A stretch of 10,096 nucleotides of DNA, taken from the NCBI GenBank assembly GCA_902489375.1, contig CABTZP010000049.1, positions 1 through 10,096 of the forward strand, read 5' to 3'. Of this stretch, positions 1 to 5,402 are shown one piece after another. Source of the stretch: an uncultured Tissierellia bacterium (GTDB taxonomy: Bacteria; Bacillota; Clostridia; Tissierellales; Peptoniphilaceae). The notes under the pieces are model-generated. The model was not told where the DNA came from. It searched no databases and saw nothing but the letters and a program-made list of their open reading frames with translations. A program made the translations under genes and the position numbers. Numbering within the stretch: position 1 is the first letter of the stretch; each line of letters begins with the position of its first letter.

Positions 1-604
1 AGACTTTTTGGAGGAATGGGCCAACCGGTTTGGGAAAAAGAGCAAAGTGGTTTTTGATTTTCTTTGCTGTTCGATTTTCCATTCTGCTAATGAGGCCTGG
101 TTTTTTCAGCAGCCTCTGATGCTGAATCTTTACTTTTCCGGAAATTCCCTGACTTTCTCTGACTTTTTCCTCGTTCCACTGAGAGGAAAAAGCCGGCCGG
201 TCAAAGGGTTGGAAAAAAAGATCTACTTTTTCCACAGTACCCGGCTCTTTTCCAGGGTTCTCTTTTGCCAAAAAGGATTTTCCACGAAAAGGGCCCTTTT
301 GAATCTTCAAAATGCCGGCTTCTTTTCCGCCGATCATAACACTACCCTTCCAAAGAATCATCGCTGAACTTTTCCTCCTCATCCATTTTCTCTCCTCGAT
401 GTGGGGATTCGAACGGCTGTAGAGAAAAGTGGCCAGAAGGATCACAGCAAAGAGCATGAGCAAAATTGTCTTTTCTTTTTTTCTTCGCAAGGGAAAAAGA
501 AAAAGCACCGTGAAAAAGAGAGAAAAGGCAAAGGAAGAAGATCCCCATGCGCTTGCAGCCATGGCGAAAAGAAAGCTGATTAAGGTCAGATCGACGGCGC
601 TCAT
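1..604 (-). CDS. comEC: ComEC/Rec2-like competence membrane protein, N-terminal part (runs off left edge)
   Basis: The frame is open from the ATG at 604 to the window edge, giving 201 codons; the C-terminal part lies outside. Two hydrophobic stretches are visible (about residues 6-39 and 45-62), followed by a soluble, mostly basic segment with many short glycine/valine stretches (about 70-170) and a helical stretch (about 172-190). This order, including a tryptophan-containing 'QWNEEKVRESQGISGKV' segment where ComEC proteins have their 'FD..RYL..QGI.G' motif, matches the N-terminal DUF4131 region of ComEC, the channel that brings single-stranded DNA into naturally competent cells. The start is well supported: AGGGGG lies 8 nt upstream (613-618) and an in-frame stop lies five codons upstream (617-619). 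A terminator separates it from the membrane gene at 742-1230. The name is inferred from a divergent N-terminus without the diagnostic competence domain or the metallo-hydrolase domain, so another polytopic membrane protein is possible. Confidence 0.6.
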   Translation of the reverse strand, partial: MSAVDLTLISFLFAMAASAWGSSSFAFSLFFTVLFLFPLRRKKEKTILLMLFAVILLATFLYSRSNPHIEERKWMRRKSSAMILWKGSVMIGGKEAGILKIQKGPFRGKSFLAKENPGKEPGTVEKVDLFFQPFDRPAFSSQWNEEKVRESQGISGKVKIQHQRLLKKPGLISRMENRTAKKIKNHFALFPKPVGPFLQKV

Positions 605-644
605 AAAAGGTTCCCCCTAACAATCTTTTGTCCTCCTCTCATCA

Positions 645-693
645 TAAAAAAAGGCCGCCGCAAAGGTGTTCCTTTGTCAGGCGGTCTTGTTTT
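645..693 (-). terminator. Rho-independent terminator after the small membrane protein gene
   Basis: On the minus strand a hairpin pairs CAAAGG (676-671) with CCTTTG (666-661) around a 4-nt loop. Below a small asymmetric bulge, CCGCC pairs with GGCGG. A run of seven T residues follows (652-646). It sits about 50 nt after the stop of the 742-1230 gene and ahead of comEC, so it should end or reduce transcription into comEC. Confidence 0.75.
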
Positions 694-741
694 ATCGGTG
701 TCTCAAAGCGGTTCATCTTGAAAATGAAAAGAAAGGAAATC

Positions 742-1230
742 TTATTTGCCCTTCCGGGTCCTGATGATCTTCGTTTGATCCCAATCATCCTTCCCCTCCG
801 TCGTTTTTTTTCGGCTGATTTTCTTAATTGGCTTCGACTTTCCAATGGGAGGAATTGAGCCTTTGTTCGACGGATGGATTTTTTTTCTTGAGCTTTTTTT
901 TCGATTCTCTTCTTCTGGATAGGGGGAAATGAAACTGGAAAAAATGGACAAGAGCCATGCCGTGGCCAAAGAAATACAGCCAGCGACAAAAACAGCGACC
1001 CCCCTCCAAACCCACTCCAGTCCGCTCGGTTCGGTGATATTTAAGAAGCCAAAGATCAAAAGGATCAGGCCTAAAAAAATACCCGCGAGGGCGGGGACAT
1101 ATTTCATCAACCGGTCCCGGCGGAAGAGAATAAAGAGGATCATGGACAGGACCACAAAAATTAAAATCGTGACCGGAAGCAGGGTCAGCTGACTCTTATA
1201 TTTACTTATCATTCCAAACAGGCTTGACAT
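742..1230 (-). CDS. Small membrane protein of unknown function with a lysine/arginine-rich C-terminal tail (162 aa)
   Basis: I do not recognise this protein. Three hydrophobic segments are visible (about residues 15-36, 44-64 and 75-101), separated by short charged loops (RRDRLMK; TEPSGLEW). A cytosol-like tail of about 60 residues (102-162) is very rich in Lys and Arg with several Ser, Thr and Pro; such a tail may bind nucleic acid, acidic lipid or a protein partner, but nothing shows which. The start at 1230 is supported by GGAGG 5 nt upstream (1236-1240). Upstream lies a good promoter (1254-1282) and downstream a terminator (645-693), so it is probably a single-gene transcript, divergent from cstA. 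Three membrane segments, its own signals and no overlap with a better reading frame make it a likely real gene. Confidence 0.8.
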   Translation of the reverse strand: MSSLFGMISKYKSQLTLLPVTILIFVVLSMILFILFRRDRLMKYVPALAGIFLGLILLIFGFLNITEPSGLEWVWRGVAVFVAGCISLATAWLLSIFSSFISPYPEEENRKKSSRKKIHPSNKGSIPPIGKSKPIKKISRKKTTEGKDDWDQTKIIRTRKGK

Positions 1231-1248
1231 AATTTCCTCCGTAAACTT

Positions 1249-1268
1249 TTCCTATCATATCATAGGAA
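1249..1268. promoter_or_regulatory. Inverted repeat (7-6-7) spanning the -10 of the minus-strand promoter
   Basis: TTCCTAT (1249-1255) and ATAGGAA (1262-1268) are perfect inverted copies separated by 6 bp. They cover the -10 box and the spacer next to it, a placement typical of a repressor operator. That it binds a protein is inference; part of the symmetry comes from the AT-rich -10 itself. Confidence 0.35.
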
Positions 1269-1282
1269 TCGGGCCCTCACAA
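1254..1282 (-). promoter_or_regulatory. Vegetative promoter of the small membrane protein gene
   Basis: On the minus strand a -35 of TTGTGA (1282-1277) is followed after exactly 17 bp by a -10 of TATGAT (1259-1254). The transcription start should fall near 1247, giving a leader of about 17 nt that contains the GGAGG ribosome binding site. The -10 is flanked by an inverted repeat described separately. Confidence 0.7.
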
Positions 1283-1342
1283 TATTGCTTCAGGAGAGAA
1301 GCTTCCTCATTTTCTCCATCGATGTCCATCTAAAGCCGATAC

Positions 1343-1371
1343 TTGAAAATTGCCTAGCTTAAGAATAGAAT
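1343..1371 (+). promoter_or_regulatory. Vegetative promoter of cstA
   Basis: TTGAAA (1343-1348) and TAGAAT (1366-1371) are separated by exactly 17 bp, one mismatch to consensus in each hexamer. The start of transcription should be near 1378, giving a leader of about 68 nt before cstA. No better promoter is seen in the 215-bp divergent region on this strand. Confidence 0.7.
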
Positions 1372-1378
1372 TAAGGTG

Positions 1379-1396
1379 AATCCGAATATTCGGATT
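1379..1396. promoter_or_regulatory. Perfect 18-bp palindrome at the start of the cstA leader (candidate operator)
   Basis: AATCCGAATATTCGGATT is a perfect palindrome lying at about +2 to +19 from the predicted transcription start. As DNA it looks like a binding site for a dimeric repressor that would block initiation or early elongation. As RNA it would have almost no loop, so a DNA-level role is more likely than a hairpin. The regulator is not known from this window. Confidence 0.5.
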
Positions 1397-1445
1397 TGAA
1401 AACAATGTTTCTATATTTATTTTATTTATTTTTAGGAGGGACTTT

Positions 1446-2960
1446 ATGGTTCTATTTATTATTGGCCTGGTCATCCTCATCGGCGGCGGCGCATTATATG
1501 GCCGCTATTGCGAAAAGGTCTTCGGGCCGGACGATCGTCCAACCCCTGCTATCGCAATGGCTGATGGCGTTGACTATGTCGGAATGAAAAGTTGGAAAAA
1601 CCGGTTGATTGAACTCTTAAACATCGCCGGAACTGGTCCAGTTTTAGGCCCTATTCAGGGTATTCTTTTTGGACCGATCGCCTTTTTGATCATCCCAATT
1701 GGCTGCGTAATTGCCGGCTCTATGCATGACTATTTCTCGGCGATGATGTCCATGCGTTCCGGCGGCGCTCAGATGCCAAAGCTGATGGGCGAATATATCG
1801 GCAAGGGCACAAAAGGCGTTTACAGCACAATCATCTGGATCTTAATGCTCCTGGTTGGTGCGGTTTTTGTCTATACCCCTGGAGATCTGATTGCCAACGA
1901 CCTTTTAGGCGTCGCGACAACCGGAACCCCGATCATCATCATCTACGCCTGCATCTTCCTTTATTATATCCTGGCAACGATTTTCCCCATTGATGTCATT
2001 ATCGGTCATATCTACCCGATCTTTGGCGCCATCCTGATTTTCGCAGCGATTGGCATCTTCTTTGGCGTTCTCTTTACAGGCGGCGCTTCTCTTCACCCCA
2101 TCACGGAAGGTTCTCTGGTTTCAGTCCATCCCAAGGGGCAAAGGCTGATCCCAGTCTTCTTTATTACCGTCGCCTGCGGCATTATGTCTGGTTTCCACAG
2201 CACCCAGGCAACCATGATCTCCCGTACCGTCACTTCTGAGTACGAGGGCCGCAAGACCTTCTATGATATGATGCTCTGCGAAGGTTTCATCGCCATGTGC
2301 TGGGCTGCCGGCGCCATGGTCGTTTATAACGAGCTGGGAGATACGTCGATCGGGGCCACCGTTATGGTTGGTAAAGTCGCCCGCCGCTTCATGGGCAACA
2401 TTGGCGGAATGTTCGCCGTCGCGGGTGTTATCGTTCTTCCGATCACCTCTGGTGATACCGCCTTCCGGTCTCTGCGTCTGATGATTTCTGAGCAGTTCAA
2501 CATCGATCAGAAAACCATGGGAAAACGGATCAGCCTTTCCGCTTGTCTCTTTATCCCCGCCATCCTCATTCTTTGGTGGGCAAAGACCAATGCCAACGGC
2601 TTTAACGTTCTCTGGCAGTACTTTGGCTTCGCAAACCAGCTGGTCGCTGTCTTTGCTCTGTGCCTGATTACCATTTACCTCAAGGCCCATGATAAGCCAT
2701 GGTTTATCGCTGGTCTTCCCGGGTTCTTCTATACCTTCGATATCATGTCCTTTATTTTCCACAACGATAAGCTGGGATTCCGGATCGACAAACTCTTTGG
2801 TCACCCCGAGTCCTACACCATTTCTTATATTTTGGGTCTGGCCTGCGCCTGCTTCTTTATCTGGTTCTCGATGAAGAAAGCAAAAGAAAATAAAGACTTT
2901 ATCCTCAATAACGAAGCAAAATATAAGAAGATTTCTGACGATGCCCGGGCAGCAGCCTAA
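1446..2960 (+). CDS. cstA: Carbon starvation protein A family transporter (short form, 504 aa)
   Basis: A polytopic inner-membrane protein of the CstA family (CstA core followed by the CstA_5TM C-terminal region). Members import peptides, and some import pyruvate, when cells run short of carbon. Family hallmarks are visible in order: NIAGTGPVLGPIQG (59-72), GSMHDYFSAM (91-100), GFHSTQATMISRT (249-261), PITSGDTAFRSLR (332-344) and WQYFGFANQLVA (390-401), spread over roughly a dozen hydrophobic segments. The C-terminus is a short charged tail (about 476-504). The length fits the short form common in Clostridia; E. coli CstA is about 700 residues. The start at 1446 is preceded by AGGAGGG with a 5-nt gap. 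It has its own promoter, a candidate operator and a strong terminator, so it is probably monocistronic. The reading frame is rich in C-ending codons (ATC, TTC, GGC), compatible with strong expression. The substrate cannot be read from the sequence. Confidence 0.95.
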   Translation: MVLFIIGLVILIGGGALYGRYCEKVFGPDDRPTPAIAMADGVDYVGMKSWKNRLIELLNIAGTGPVLGPIQGILFGPIAFLIIPIGCVIAGSMHDYFSAMMSMRSGGAQMPKLMGEYIGKGTKGVYSTIIWILMLLVGAVFVYTPGDLIANDLLGVATTGTPIIIIYACIFLYYILATIFPIDVIIGHIYPIFGAILIFAAIGIFFGVLFTGGASLHPITEGSLVSVHPKGQRLIPVFFITVACGIMSGFHSTQATMISRTVTSEYEGRKTFYDMMLCEGFIAMCWAAGAMVVYNELGDTSIGATVMVGKVARRFMGNIGGMFAVAGVIVLPITSGDTAFRSLRLMISEQFNIDQKTMGKRISLSACLFIPAILILWWAKTNANGFNVLWQYFGFANQLVAVFALCLITIYLKAHDKPWFIAGLPGFFYTFDIMSFIFHNDKLGFRIDKLFGHPESYTISYILGLACACFFIWFSMKKAKENKDFILNNEAKYKKISDDARAAA

Positions 2961-2989
2961 GCTCAAGCGTCAGCTTCCATTGAATCAAA

Positions 2990-3025
2990 ATACCGGACGG
3001 GAAATCCTGTCCGGTATTTTTTTTT
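2990..3025 (+). terminator. Rho-independent terminator of cstA
   Basis: ATACCGGAC (2990-2998) pairs perfectly with GTCCGGTAT (3009-3017) around a 10-nt loop, followed by an unbroken T run to 3025. It lies 29 nt after the cstA stop codon. Confidence 0.92.
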
Positions 3026-3063
3026 CTTTGATTTTTAAAAAAATCAATGGAAGGCGGAAAAAA

Positions 3064-3108
3064 GAAAAAAGCCCTGCAGGCATTGCCAACGCCTGCGGGG
3101 CTTTTTTT
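3064..3108 (-). terminator. Rho-independent terminator of rplM-rpsI, probably bidirectional
   Basis: AGCCCTGCAGGC (3070-3081) pairs with GCCTGCGGGGCT (3091-3102) over 12 positions including one G-T wobble, with a 9-nt loop. A-rich sequence on the left gives a U-run for minus-strand transcripts from rpsI, and a T7 run on the right (3102-3108) gives one for plus-strand transcripts. It can therefore end rpsI and back up the cstA terminator in this convergent junction. Confidence 0.88.
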
Positions 3109-3126
3109 CTTCTTTAGTGATAACAG

Positions 3127-3157
3127 AAAGCTCGCTGGAAAACACAGCGAAAGCTTT
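3127..3157 (-). other. Hairpin just after the rpsI stop codon
   Basis: AAAGCT plus CGCTG (3127-3137) can pair with CAGCG plus AGCTTT (3145-3157) with one bulged base and a 7-nt loop. No U-run follows on the minus strand, so it is not a terminator by itself. It begins within 10 nt of the stop and could protect the 3' end of the transcript. Function is inferred only. Confidence 0.35.
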
Positions 3158-3165
3158 TTCCAAAA

Positions 3166-3555
3166 CTAACGCTTGGAGAACTGCGGGCTCTTGCGGGCCT
3201 TCTTGAAGCCGTACTTGTAACGTTCCTTTTTACGGGAATCACGAGTCAGGTACCCTGCGCTCTTTAAGCTCTTGCGAAGATCAGGGTTAAAATCAATGAG
3301 GGCACGGGCAACACCTAAGCGAACCGCGCCTGCCTGACCGGTAAAACCGCCCCCTTTCACGTTTGCCCGAACATCAAAACCGTCCAGGTTCCCTGTCAAT
3401 TTTAATGGGGAAACGACCAGATCCCGAAGAGTCTGATAAGCAAAATACTGATCCATTGGTTTTCCATTGATCAGGACCTTCCCCGTTCCCGGCAGCAATC
3501 TGACTCGGGCAACAGCGGATTTACGACGACCAGTACCATAATATTGATTATCCAT
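3166..3555 (-). CDS. rpsI: 30S ribosomal protein S9 (129 aa)
   Basis: S9 sits in the head of the small ribosomal subunit, and its C-terminal tail reaches the P-site tRNA. The sequence shows the family features: YYGTGRRKSAVARVRL near the N-terminus, a central GGGFTGQAGAVRLGVARAL segment, and the basic C-terminus ending in the invariant SKR (KSPQFSKR). Two ATG codons in frame lie 6 nt apart. The upstream one (3561) overlaps the Shine-Dalgarno sequence, so the second (3555), with GGAGG 6 nt ahead, is taken as the start; using 3561 would add only Met-Asp. It follows rplM by 11 nt in the standard bacterial rplM-rpsI operon and is followed by a strong terminator. Length is normal for the family. 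Confidence 0.97.
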   Translation of the reverse strand: MDNQYYGTGRRKSAVARVRLLPGTGKVLINGKPMDQYFAYQTLRDLVVSPLKLTGNLDGFDVRANVKGGGFTGQAGAVRLGVARALIDFNPDLRKSLKSAGYLTRDSRKKERYKYGFKKARKSPQFSKR

Positions 3556-3561
3556 GTCCAT

Positions 3562-3568
3562 CCTCCTT
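3562..3568 (-). promoter_or_regulatory. Ribosome binding site deciding the rpsI start
   Basis: AAGGAGG on the minus strand (3568-3562) directly abuts the upstream ATG (3561-3559), leaving no spacing, but lies 6 nt from the second ATG (3555-3553). The rplM stop codon TAA (3569-3567) shares its last two bases with this site, so translation of the two genes is probably coupled. Confidence 0.75.
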
Positions 3569-3998
3569 ACTCAAAAGTCAGTTCTTCCGGCATCTGGGCC
3601 TGATGCTTATGCTCAGGGCCAGCATAGACGTGAAGCTTCCGGTACATCTGTCGGCCTAAGGAATTATGGGGCAGCATTCCCTGAATTGCCTTTTGCAGAA
3701 TTCTTTCCGGATGCTTTTCCAGCACTTCCTGATAAGGAGTATGGCGGTCTCCGCCTGGAAATCCGGTGTAATGGACATACTCTTTTTTGAGCGCCTTATC
3801 TCCGGAAAGACGGACCTTATCCGCATTGATGATAATGACGTAATCGCCGGTATCAACATTGGGGGTGTAAATGGGTTTGTTTTTCCCGCGAAGAACGCTG
3901 GCAACATTGGCAGCCAAGCGGCCAACGATTTGATCGGTGGCATCGACGACATACCATTTGTGCTCAACCTCTTTGGGCTTTGCTAAATAGCTTTTCAT
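3567..3998 (-). CDS. rplM: 50S ribosomal protein L13 (143 aa)
   Basis: L13 is an early-assembly protein of the large ribosomal subunit that binds 23S rRNA. Family motifs are clear: KWYVVDATDQIVGRLA (14-29), the HYTGFPGG turn in the middle, and LQKAIQGMLPHNSLGRQMYRKL with YAGPEHKHQAQMPEEL at the C-terminus. Length equals the usual 142-145 residues. The start at 3998 is preceded by AAGGAG with a 6-nt gap. It is the first gene of rplM-rpsI and has a near-consensus promoter 158 nt upstream. The long leader between promoter and start is where ribosomal protein autoregulation usually acts. Confidence 0.98.
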   Translation of the reverse strand: MKSYLAKPKEVEHKWYVVDATDQIVGRLAANVASVLRGKNKPIYTPNVDTGDYVIIINADKVRLSGDKALKKEYVHYTGFPGGDRHTPYQEVLEKHPERILQKAIQGMLPHNSLGRQMYRKLHVYAGPEHKHQAQMPEELTFE

Positions 3999-4149
3999 GA
4001 TTGCTCCTTTTCTTTCTGCCCAGCCTATTTAGACTCCGCCGGTCAGGGAAGCGGGTTTTGAATATTCGACAATTTCTTTTTCGCACATCGACGCTGCGAA
4101 GGATTTGCCTGAAGAATCTAAAGGGCAAGTCAAATGCCCAAAAAGATAC
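3999..4149 (-). promoter_or_regulatory. Structured 5' leader of rplM-rpsI (possible L13 autoregulatory leader)
   Basis: About 150 nt separate the predicted transcription start (near 4149) from rplM. In minus-strand order it contains a hairpin GGGCA/TGCCC (4139-4135 with 4127-4123, 7-nt loop) and a hairpin TTCGCA/TGCGAA (4100-4095 with 4085-4080, 9-nt loop). The TTGCC at 4128-4124 could instead pair with GGCAA at 4109-4105, which would break the first hairpin. Ribosomal protein leaders of the L13 type are known in Bacillota, where excess L13 represses its own operon. I cannot match this sequence to that family's consensus by eye, so the assignment rests on position and folding only. No convincing open reading frame lies in it. 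Confidence 0.4.
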
Positions 4150-4155
4150 CAACCC

Positions 4156-4184
4156 ATCATACCAGCGGTCCCTGCTCGTGTCAA
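4156..4184 (-). promoter_or_regulatory. Near-consensus vegetative promoter of rplM-rpsI
   Basis: The minus strand reads TTGACA (4184-4179), exactly 17 bp, then TATGAT (4161-4156). The -35 is perfect and the -10 differs from consensus at one position, as expected for a ribosomal protein operon. It starts 43 nt after the rnpB terminator, so the operon has its own transcript. Confidence 0.88.
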
Positions 4185-4226
4185 TGCCCACTCCTTCTCT
4201 TCCACCTTATTTTAGGGAAAAGATTC

Positions 4227-4255
4227 AAAAAAAGAGCGCTGAACATTCAGCGCTC
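4227..4255 (-). terminator. Rho-independent terminator of rnpB
   Basis: On the minus strand GAGCGCTGAA and TTCAGCGCTC are perfect inverted copies (4255-4246 and 4243-4234), followed by seven T residues (4233-4227). It begins a few nucleotides after the P1 helix of the RNase P RNA and ends the rnpB transcript. Confidence 0.92.
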
Positions 4256-4257
4256 AA

Positions 4258-4577
4258 ATCCGAAGCAAACCCGTAAGCCGTGTTTTGTTATGATCGTCAT
4301 CTATCTCTTTCTTCCGTTGCCGGAAGACTTTAGCGATGATTAGCCGCGGCGAGCAGCCGCATTTCGGCATTATTCTTGCACCAGATGGGGTTTACAGGGC
4401 CGCCCTGTCTCCAGGGCGCCGGTGGGCTCTTACCCCGCCTTTCCACCCTTGCCTTTCGGCGGTTTCTTTCTGTTGCACTATCCTTGGAGTCACCTCCACC
4501 GGACGTTATCCGGCATCCTGCTCTTTGGTGCACGGACTTTCCTCGAACTTGTCGCGACGATCCAGTTTACTTCGAGT
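4258..4577 (-). ncRNA. rnpB: RNase P RNA, bacterial type A
   Basis: This is the catalytic RNA that, with protein RnpA, cleaves 5' leaders from precursor tRNAs. Conserved blocks are visible in order on the minus strand: GAGGAAAGTCC (4544-4534), AGTGCAACAGAAAG (4480-4467), GGTAAGAGCCCACCGG (4434-4419), TGTAAACCCC near the L15 region, and ACGGCTTACGGG near the 3' end. The ends pair as helix P1: CGAAGTAAACT (4574-4564) with GGTTTGCTTCG (4271-4261). The overall plan matches type A, typical of most bacteria, not the type B of class Bacilli. Helix P4 shows covariation: CCGTG at the 5' side matches CACGG at the 3' side where the common form is CCGGG/CCCGG, which supports a working RNA. The extended -10 upstream and the hairpin terminator agree with this extent; both ends are estimates to within a few nucleotides. 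Confidence 0.95.
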
Positions 4578-4581
4578 CTTT

Positions 4582-4611
4582 ATTATAGCACAGGGAAATC
4601 AGGAAATTGAA
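4582..4611 (-). promoter_or_regulatory. Extended -10 promoter of rnpB, overlapping the end of nif3
   Basis: TATAAT (4587-4582) is a perfect -10 and is preceded by TG with one base between (TGCTATAAT), the extended -10 form that needs little -35. The best -35 candidate, TTCAAT (4611-4606) at 18 bp, is weak and lies within the last codons of nif3. The start of transcription would fall near 4577-4575, matching the P1 end of the RNA. Confidence 0.8.
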
Positions 4612-5402
4612 TAACGAACACTTTCCCAGCCTCCGGAGAGGATCTCCTGGTCGAGGTCAGGATGAATTTTCCTGGACCATTCCTCTGCCCGGCGAAGGGC
4701 GGGAAACTCCGAAGCATAGTGGCCCAGATCAATCAGATGAAGACCCCGCTGAACCAGGTCTTGGGCCTGGTGGTATTTAATATCAGAGGAGACGAAAACC
4801 TGACAGCCAGCCTCCAGGGCATCTTGGGCAAAATCCATTCCTCCTCCGCCCAAACAGGCCACTTTATTAATCAGCTCATCCTTTTTTCCGTAATATACCA
4901 CACTTTGGCATGCCAATTGTTCCTTTAAAAAGCGCGCATACTCTTCCAAGCGCATCGGCGAAATAATCCCCATTTTTCCCATCCCTTTGGAAAAGGAATA
5001 AAGGGGATCTTCCGGATTTCTTTTTCGCAGGGGCTCTTTTTCTTTCAATCCGCATCGTTCAGCCAGGACATCATTGACGCCTCCGTCGACGAAGTCAAAA
5101 GCGGTATGAGAGGAGTAGACGCTGATCCCTTTTTCAAGGCAGGCGTAAATCAGACGATTTTTCGGATCCTCAAGTAGAAAATGGGTTAAAGGTTCATAGA
5201 AAACGGGGTGATGGGTAAAAATCAGGTTATACCCTTTCCTAGCTGCCTCCTGAAGGGCTTGCTGAGTAAGATCCAAGGAAAAAAGGATGCCTGTGAGTTC
5301 TCCTTCAAAGGCGCCCAATTGCTTTCCGCTCCGGTCCCAATCCTCTTGAATAGCCAAAGGGACTTTCTTCTCCCATGCTCTAATCCATTCCTCAATGTTC
5401 AT
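4599..5402 (-). CDS. Nif3-like dinuclear metal-centre protein, YqfO family (267 aa)
   Basis: Nif3/YqfO proteins form hexameric toroids with a two-metal site; they are often annotated as GTP cyclohydrolase 1 type 2 homologues, but their true role is unsettled. The metal ligands are all present: FTHHP (His64, His65), SSHTAFD (His99, Asp103), and GHYASE (His228, Glu232). The N-terminal DWDRSGKQLG (21-30) corresponds to the family's NWDN.GLQ.G motif with several changes. At 267 residues it is the short form, lacking the inserted middle domain that makes B. subtilis YqfO about 370 residues. The start is preceded by GAGGAGG with a 4-5-nt gap, inside trmK. It overlaps the trmK stop by ATGA, so the two are translationally coupled, as in the sigA cluster of Bacillota. 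No terminator follows; the next hairpin with a U-run is that of rnpB. Confidence 0.93.
   Translation of the reverse strand: MNIEEWIRAWEKKVPLAIQEDWDRSGKQLGAFEGELTGILFSLDLTQQALQEAARKGYNLIFTHHPVFYEPLTHFLLEDPKNRLIYACLEKGISVYSSHTAFDFVDGGVNDVLAERCGLKEKEPLRKRNPEDPLYSFSKGMGKMGIISPMRLEEYARFLKEQLACQSVVYYGKKDELINKVACLGGGGMDFAQDALEAGCQVFVSSDIKYHQAQDLVQRGLHLIDLGHYASEFPALRRAEEWSRKIHPDLDQEILSGGWESVRYSIS

Noticed and set aside
8..367. A 119-codon open frame on the plus strand at the left end
   Set aside because: It lies opposite the comEC reading frame. It does have purines upstream, but its product is a patchwork of Phe and Lys runs typical of an antisense shadow.
342..623. A 93-codon minus-strand frame overlapping the comEC start
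   Set aside because: It shares the region with the longer comEC frame in another phase. Its ATG is not spaced correctly from the AGGGGG site, which fits the comEC start.
1396..1417. A second possible cstA promoter (TTGAAA then TATATT)
   Set aside because: The spacing is only 10 bp, too short for a sigma-70 promoter. The pair at 1343-1371 has correct 17-bp spacing.
1396..1587. A 63-codon plus-strand frame entering cstA from its leader
   Set aside because: It is out of frame with cstA, starts before the AGGAGGG site and has no ribosome binding site of its own. A leader peptide role is possible but nothing supports it.
2121..2966. A 281-codon open frame on the minus strand opposite cstA
   Set aside because: It is the mirror of a well-supported transporter, lacks a ribosome binding site of its own, and its product is low in structure and resembles no family. 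The C-rich third positions of cstA explain the missing stops.
2961..3165. Repeated hairpins between cstA and rpsI considered as a mobile element remnant or repeat
   Set aside because: The hairpins differ in sequence, each carries a U-run in the expected direction, and both are explained as terminators of convergent genes.
4330..4614. Several 60-90 codon frames across the rnpB region on both strands
   Set aside because: The region is a structured RNA with matching helices and conserved blocks, and the frames are accidental.
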